8,564 bases of DNA, from the NCBI GenBank assembly GCA_027296665.1, contig JAPUIV010000042.1:1-8564 (forward strand). The letters run 5' to 3'. The translations under genes were made by a program, and so were the position numbers. This DNA is from Acidobacteriota bacterium (GTDB taxonomy: Bacteria; Acidobacteriota; Polarisedimenticolia; JAPUIV01). Below the pieces are notes generated by a model, which saw only the letters and a list, made by a program, of their open reading frames with translations, was not told the DNA's origin and made no database searches. Position 1 is the stretch's first letter. The number at the start of each line of letters is the position of its first letter. Of this stretch, positions 5,229 to 8,564 are shown piece by piece.

Positions 5229-6277
5229 TCGTCCTTCTCTGTGAATTTGCCTGCGGGGTCTGGACGGAGGAACAGCAGGAAGGAATTCTCCTCGCCACAA
5301 CCGAGAACCACGGTCTCCCTGCTTGCCAGCACCGGAGAGGTGCATCGGCTCGCGGCCCCGCGGGGCAAGGGAATCCGGGAGATTGTTTCCAGGTCGGGAA
5401 GATGGCGGACCTCGATCTCGCCGGAGGTTTCCGGTAGATTGAGAAAGAGATCACCCAAAATCACCGGATCAATCCGGACCCGGTGGGTTGCCGGATGAAA
5501 GCCGATTAGGTGGCCGCTCCTCCTCTTCAAGACGTACAGATAATTATCGTAGGAGGCGAAGTAGATTCGATTATCCCGGACCAGGGGGCGGGCAGAAATC
5601 AAGCCTCCGGCCCTATACCGCCAGCGAACCTTTCCCTTCTTGAGGCCAATCCGGTAGAGGTAATTACCGCAGCCGACCAGGGCGGTATTCCCATAGCAGG
5701 TGGGGGTGCTTGTCGGATCATTACCGCAGGAAAGTTCCCAGACCGGTTCGGCCTCACCGGTCTGAAACCCCAGTAATCTTCCCGAACGGGTCCCGATCAG
5801 GATCCGATCACCGCAGGAGACCGGAGGCGTCGCCGGCGTGCCAAGGAAATCTTTCCGGTCAACGATTTCCCCCGTATCGAGAGAGAGGCCGACCATGCCT
5901 CCGTTCTCGAGGGCGACCCAGAGAGGAGAGTCTTTCCAGGAACCCATTGGCGAAATGGTTCCGCCGTCCAGGGTCCGTTCCCATTGCCGTGCGCCGGTTT
6001 CCAGATTCCAGGATCGGACAACCCCTGCCGCGGTAACGGCGAAAAGGAGGGAGCCCCGTATGACTGGCCCCGTCTGGATCGGTTCACCGAGTTCATCTCT
6101 CCAGAGCGGATGAGCGGTTCCGGACTCCAGAACGAATACCGTGCCGCCCACCGTTGCCACCGCGATCCAGCGCGCGTGCACCGCCGGTTTTCCCGCGATG
6201 CGATCCCCTACCGGATACTGCCACAGGATCTCCTGGGGGGAGCCCTGGGCGAGAAGAAGAAACCACAACCAGATCAT
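5204..6277 (-). CDS. Exported PQQ-type beta-propeller repeat protein, BamB-like
   Basis: A 357-residue secreted beta-propeller. Residues 1-11 (MIWLWFLLLAQ) are a short hydrophobic leader without basic residues, probably a weak signal peptide or anchor. The rest consists of repeated blades with the PQQ-like pattern of a beta strand, Gly-x-hydrophobic, 'LETG/LDTG' turn and Trp: for example VLESGTAHPLW (49-59), NLETGARQWE (91-100), LSLDTGEIVD (131-140) and IGLKKGKVRWRYRAGG (210-225), suggesting six to seven blades. There is no lipobox cysteine, unlike classical BamB, and no residues proving PQQ binding; a periplasmic scaffold role is more likely than a dehydrogenase. Six cysteines (155, 184, 194, 203, 312, 327) could form disulfides. 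The ATG is the first start codon after an in-frame stop and has no Shine-Dalgarno sequence. Convergent with the dehydrogenase, divergent from hisS. Confidence 0.88.
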   Translation of the reverse strand: MIWLWFLLLAQGSPQEILWQYPVGDRIAGKPAVHARWIAVATVGGTVFVLESGTAHPLWRDELGEPIQTGPVIRGSLLFAVTAAGVVRSWNLETGARQWERTLDGGTISPMGSWKDSPLWVALENGGMVGLSLDTGEIVDRKDFLGTPATPPVSCGDRILIGTRSGRLLGFQTGEAEPVWELSCGNDPTSTPTCYGNTALVGCGNYLYRIGLKKGKVRWRYRAGGLISARPLVRDNRIYFASYDNYLYVLKRRSGHLIGFHPATHRVRIDPVILGDLFLNLPETSGEIEVRHLPDLETISRIPLPRGAASRCTSPVLASRETVVLGCGEENSFLLFLRPDPAGKFTEKDDSGTQASK

Positions 6278-6283
6278 CGCGGC

Positions 6284-6312
6284 ATTATACGGATCTCAAG
6301 TAACTTGCGCAA
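6284..6312 (-). promoter_or_regulatory. Promoter of the beta-propeller gene, probably leaderless transcript
   Basis: On the minus strand, TTGCGC (6312-6307) and a perfect TATAAT (6289-6284) are separated by 17 nt. Only 6 nt lie between TATAAT and the ATG at 6277, so transcription starting at the usual seventh base would begin at the A of the start codon. This agrees with the lack of a Shine-Dalgarno sequence. The -35 matches consensus at only three of six positions. Confidence 0.5.
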
Positions 6313-6333
6313 TGTGAAAGGGTTATAACTTGC
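6297..6333. repeat. Palindromes and 8-bp direct repeat in the divergent region
   Basis: The divergent intergenic region contains CAAGTAACTTG (6297-6307, 4-bp arms), the perfect palindromes TTGCGCAA (6305-6312) and GTTATAAC (6322-6329), and the direct repeat TAACTTGC at 6301-6308 and 6326-6333, 25 bp apart. GTTATAAC contains TATAAC, a possible -10 for hisS on the + strand, but no matching -35 is seen at 16-18 bp. These elements overlap the propeller gene's -35, as expected of operator sites, although short palindromes also arise by chance. Confidence 0.35.
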
Positions 6334-6337
6334 TTCC

Positions 6338-6383
6338 GTTGCCTGCCCTGGGCAACTGTGTTATCCTTCCGGCCTTCAGGCCG
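6338..6383 (+). promoter_or_regulatory. Two hairpins in the hisS leader
   Basis: First hairpin: GTTGCC (6338-6343) pairs with GGCAAC (6351-6356) around a 7-nt loop. Second: CGGCC (6370-6374) pairs with GGCCG (6379-6383) around TTCA. Both lie between the divergent start region and the hisS ribosome binding site. The first is followed by TGTGTTATCC, too poor in U for a firm terminator. There is no T-box consensus and no His-rich leader peptide, so a regulatory role is only possible. Confidence 0.3.
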
Positions 6384-6416
6384 CCGTCCGATCGAGCGGA
6401 AAACAGGACGTTTCCT

Positions 6417-7676
6417 ATGTTTCAAGTCGTCAAGGGTACCCGCGATATCCTTCCGGAAAGGATAGAAGTGTGGCAACGGGCCGAGAGGATGGCCCACGAG
6501 GTGTTTCACCTCTACGGTTTCCGGGAGATCCGCACCCCGATTCTGGAATCGACCGATCTGTTTCGACAGGGCTTGGGTTCCGACACCGACGTGGTGAAGA
6601 AGGAAATGTACACCTTCCTCGACCGGAAGGGACGTTCCCTGACCCTGCGGCCGGAGAATACGGCTCCGGTGGTGCGGGCCTACCTGGAGGATGGCCGGCA
6701 CCGGAGGGCCGGCCTGGACCGCATGTACTATGTGGGTCCCATGTTTCGATACGAACAGCCCCAGAAGGGAAGATATCGGCAATTCCACCAGATCGGAGTG
6801 GAGGTGTTCGGAGGAAAGGAACCCGAGGTGGACGCGGAGACCATGGAGATGGTCTTGTATTTCCTGGATCGTCTTGGAATTGGCGGTTGCCAGCTTGAAC
6901 TGAACACGGTCGGGGATGAAACTTGCCGCCCTGGGTATCGGAAGGTTTTGATGGACGCGCTGGTTTCCCACCAGGGGGAACTCTGCCGGGACTGCCGGGA
7001 ACGGTACCGCGGCAATCCCCTGAGAATTCTCGATTGTAAACAGGAGACTTGCCGGACGATTCTCCGGGACGGGCCCTTCCTTCAGGATCATCTCTGTGCC
7101 GGGTGCCGAGAACATTTCCACGCCGTGCAGCGAATCCTCGAAGATCTGGAGGTTCCTTTCCGGATCCAGCCGAGAATTGTCCGGGGGCTTGACTATTACA
7201 CGCGGACCACCTTCGAAGTCACCAATTCAACGTTGGGCGCCCAGGACTCGCTGTTGGGCGGCGGCCGTTACGATGGCCTGGTGGAAAGATTCGGAGGGCC
7301 CGCCGTGCCGGGGTTCGGGTTCGCCATCGGGCTTGACCGGCTCGTGCTGGTACTTTCCGGTGGCGGTGACGAGGCTCCGGTCCCAACCGGAATCTTCTTG
7401 ATCGCCACCGGCGGAGAGGTGTCACGATGGTTCATGAAAACAGCCCGGAAGCTTCGGCGGCGGGGGCTGCGTGTGGTGAACGAGTTCGGGGAGAAAAGTT
7501 TGAAGGCGCAGATGCGCCGGGCGGATCGATCCGGCTGCAGCCATGTCCTGATCCGGCCCGAGGAGACGCCCGGCAGGGTCCGGGTCCGCAGGTTACAGGA
7601 CGGGGAGCAATCGGAGTTCGACCAGGAAGCATGGGAGGAGATCGTGCGGGAGGTAAATATTGGCAAAGGGGAGTGA
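6417..7676 (+). CDS. hisS: Histidyl-tRNA synthetase (class II)
   Basis: Cytoplasmic HisRS, which activates histidine with ATP and charges tRNA-His. The 419 residues match the bacterial family length (about 420). FQVVKGTRDILP opens the protein; motif 1 follows; motif 2 is MYYVGPMFRYEQPQKGRYRQ (103-121 region, ATP-binding Arg111); the histidine-specific motif RGLDYYTRTTFE begins at Arg256; GGGRYDGLVERFGG (281-294) and motif 3 GFGFAIGLDRLVL (299-311) complete the active site. The C-terminal anticodon-binding domain covers about 322-419. The insertion between motif 2 and the histidine motif has Cys190-x2-Cys193, Cys207, Cys212 and Cys227-x2-Cys230, a potential metal site. ATG 6417 is supported by AGGA (6405-6408) and the family N-terminus; the upstream in-frame TTG at 6330 is not. 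The final 17 nt overlap aspS, forming a synthetase pair seen in many bacteria. Confidence 0.97.
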   Translation: MFQVVKGTRDILPERIEVWQRAERMAHEVFHLYGFREIRTPILESTDLFRQGLGSDTDVVKKEMYTFLDRKGRSLTLRPENTAPVVRAYLEDGRHRRAGLDRMYYVGPMFRYEQPQKGRYRQFHQIGVEVFGGKEPEVDAETMEMVLYFLDRLGIGGCQLELNTVGDETCRPGYRKVLMDALVSHQGELCRDCRERYRGNPLRILDCKQETCRTILRDGPFLQDHLCAGCREHFHAVQRILEDLEVPFRIQPRIVRGLDYYTRTTFEVTNSTLGAQDSLLGGGRYDGLVERFGGPAVPGFGFAIGLDRLVLVLSGGGDEAPVPTGIFLIATGGEVSRWFMKTARKLRRRGLRVVNEFGEKSLKAQMRRADRSGCSHVLIRPEETPGRVRVRRLQDGEQSEFDQEAWEEIVREVNIGKGE

Positions 7677-8564
7677 CCTGTCGCGTCGGACTCATGGCTG
7701 CGGCGAGCTCAAAATCGAGGATGTGAGTCGAGAGGTTATCCTCGCTGGATGGGTTCATCGGATCCGGGATCACGGCGGAGTGGTCTTTATCGATCTCCGG
7801 GATCGACAGGGAATCACCCAGCTTGTGATCCGGGCCGAAGATTCACCGGAGCCTTACCAGCTCGTCAAGGAGATCCGGCCGGAATCGGTGATCGGGATCG
7901 CCGGCAAGGTCCTCCAAAGGGGCCCAGAGAATATCAATTCCTCCCTGTCCACCGGGCAGATCGAGGTCCGGGTGAAGCGGCTCGAAGTGTTCAATCTTGC
8001 CGACCCCCTGCCGTTTCCCCTGGAGGGGCAAACCCTTGCCGGCGAAGAGCTTCGCCTCAAATACCGGTATCTGGATTTGCGTCGACCGAGGTATCAAGAC
8101 ATCTTCCGGCTCCGCCACCGGGTATCGTTAGCGGTGCGGCGTTATCTCGACGAGAGAGAATTCCTGGAGATCGAAACTCCCGCCTTGACGAAATCAACTC
8201 CGGAAGGGTCGCGAGAATACCTCGTACCCTCCCGGATCAATCCGGGTAGTTTTTATTCATTGCCCCAATCGCCGCAACTGTTCAAACAGATTTTGATGAT
8301 TTCGGGCTTTGACCGTTATTTTCAGATTGCCCGTTGTTACCGGGACGAGGATCTCCGATCCGACCGGCAACCGGAATTTACGCAGATCGACATTGAAATG
8401 GCATTCGTTCAGAAACAGCAGATCTTCGAATTGATCAACGGTCTCATGGAAGTAATTTTTCGAACGGCCGGAAAAACCTTGAACCGGCCTTACCCTATCC
8501 TGGATTACGCGGAGGCCATGGAAAGATTTGGTACAGACAAACCCGATTTCCGGTTTGGAATGGA
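7660..8564 (+). CDS. aspS: Aspartyl-tRNA synthetase, bacterial type, 3' end missing
   Basis: AspRS, class IIb, charges tRNA-Asp with aspartate. The frame is open from TTG 7660 to the window end, giving 301 residues; bacterial AspRS is about 590, so roughly half is visible. The N-terminal OB-fold anticodon-binding domain (about 1-110) includes AGWVHRIRDHGGVVFIDLRD (29-48). The catalytic domain begins with LRLKYRYLDLRRP, motif 1 region FLEIETPALTKSTPEG, then YSLPQSPQLFKQILM, and motif 2 CYRDEDLRSDRQPEFTQID. The GAD domain and motif 3 lie beyond the window. The TTG start is convincing: GGGAGGT (7648-7654) sits 5-6 nt upstream inside hisS, and the next in-frame ATG is deep in the catalytic domain. 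His38 in RDHGG matches the residue linked to non-discriminating enzymes that also charge tRNA-Asn; Glu90 at the second known position does not. Confidence 0.96.
   Translation, partial: MAKGSDLSRRTHGCGELKIEDVSREVILAGWVHRIRDHGGVVFIDLRDRQGITQLVIRAEDSPEPYQLVKEIRPESVIGIAGKVLQRGPENINSSLSTGQIEVRVKRLEVFNLADPLPFPLEGQTLAGEELRLKYRYLDLRRPRYQDIFRLRHRVSLAVRRYLDEREFLEIETPALTKSTPEGSREYLVPSRINPGSFYSLPQSPQLFKQILMISGFDRYFQIARCYRDEDLRSDRQPEFTQIDIEMAFVQKQQIFELINGLMEVIFRTAGKTLNRPYPILDYAEAMERFGTDKPDFRFGM

Noticed and set aside
6297..6416. T-box riboswitch or His leader peptide upstream of hisS
   Set aside because: No TGGNACC-type T-box sequence, no convincing terminator/antiterminator pair and no run of His codons.
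6330..6416. Upstream TTG start for hisS at 6330
   Set aside because: It would add 29 residues not typical of HisRS; ATG 6417 has a Shine-Dalgarno sequence and the family N-terminus.
6285..7121. A 278-codon open frame on the minus strand opposite hisS
   Set aside because: It lies antisense to an unmistakable HisRS, has no recognisable domain, and looks like a composition effect of the G+C-rich coding strand.
1..8564. Mobile element, defence or CRISPR system
   Set aside because: No transposase, integrase, restriction, toxin-antitoxin or spaced-repeat signal was seen; gene content is housekeeping throughout.

Overview
The window is a chromosomal stretch of a G+C-rich bacterium. Every gene is intact except the two cut by the window edges. 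The products are bacterial housekeeping types: bS6, bS18, bL9, bacterial-type HisRS and AspRS, and a membrane pyrophosphatase. The rpsF-rpsR-rplI order without priB/ssb, the K+-dependent pyrophosphatase and the DUF6677-like membrane protein fit a Gram-negative-type, probably environmental lineage such as Acidobacteriota, NC10 or a related deep-branching phylum. That placement is a guess from gene content, not from phylogeny. I see no tRNA or rRNA genes, CRISPR arrays, insertion sequences, integrases or att sites.

Left block (1-5197, all +): the 3' three quarters of hppA (ion-pumping pyrophosphatase), then rpsF, rpsR and rplI, followed by a DUF6677-like membrane protein, a 58-residue two-helix membrane protein, a VanZ-family protein, a glutaredoxin-like protein and a beta-decarboxylating dehydrogenase of the isopropylmalate/isocitrate family. 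From rpsF onward the gaps are at most 10 nt and two gene pairs overlap, so this reads as one operon; hppA lies only 29 nt upstream and may be co-transcribed. A translation core thus shares a transcript with poorly characterised envelope proteins and a redox/metabolic pair.

Middle (5204-6277, -): one exported PQQ-type beta-propeller protein, convergent with the dehydrogenase (6 nt between the stop codons). Its TATAAT box sits so close to the ATG that the mRNA is predicted to be leaderless.

Right block (6278-8564): a 139-nt divergent regulatory region with palindromes and two hairpins, then hisS and aspS (+). aspS starts at a TTG inside the end of hisS behind a strong Shine-Dalgarno sequence and runs off the window.

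I found no convincing new defence, mobile or biosynthetic system. The points most worth a second look are the membrane-protein cargo of the ribosomal operon, the predicted leaderless propeller gene and its divergent promoter region, the dehydrogenase cofactor signature, the low-complexity bS6 tail with 15-bp repeats, and the specificity residues in AspRS and the pyrophosphatase.
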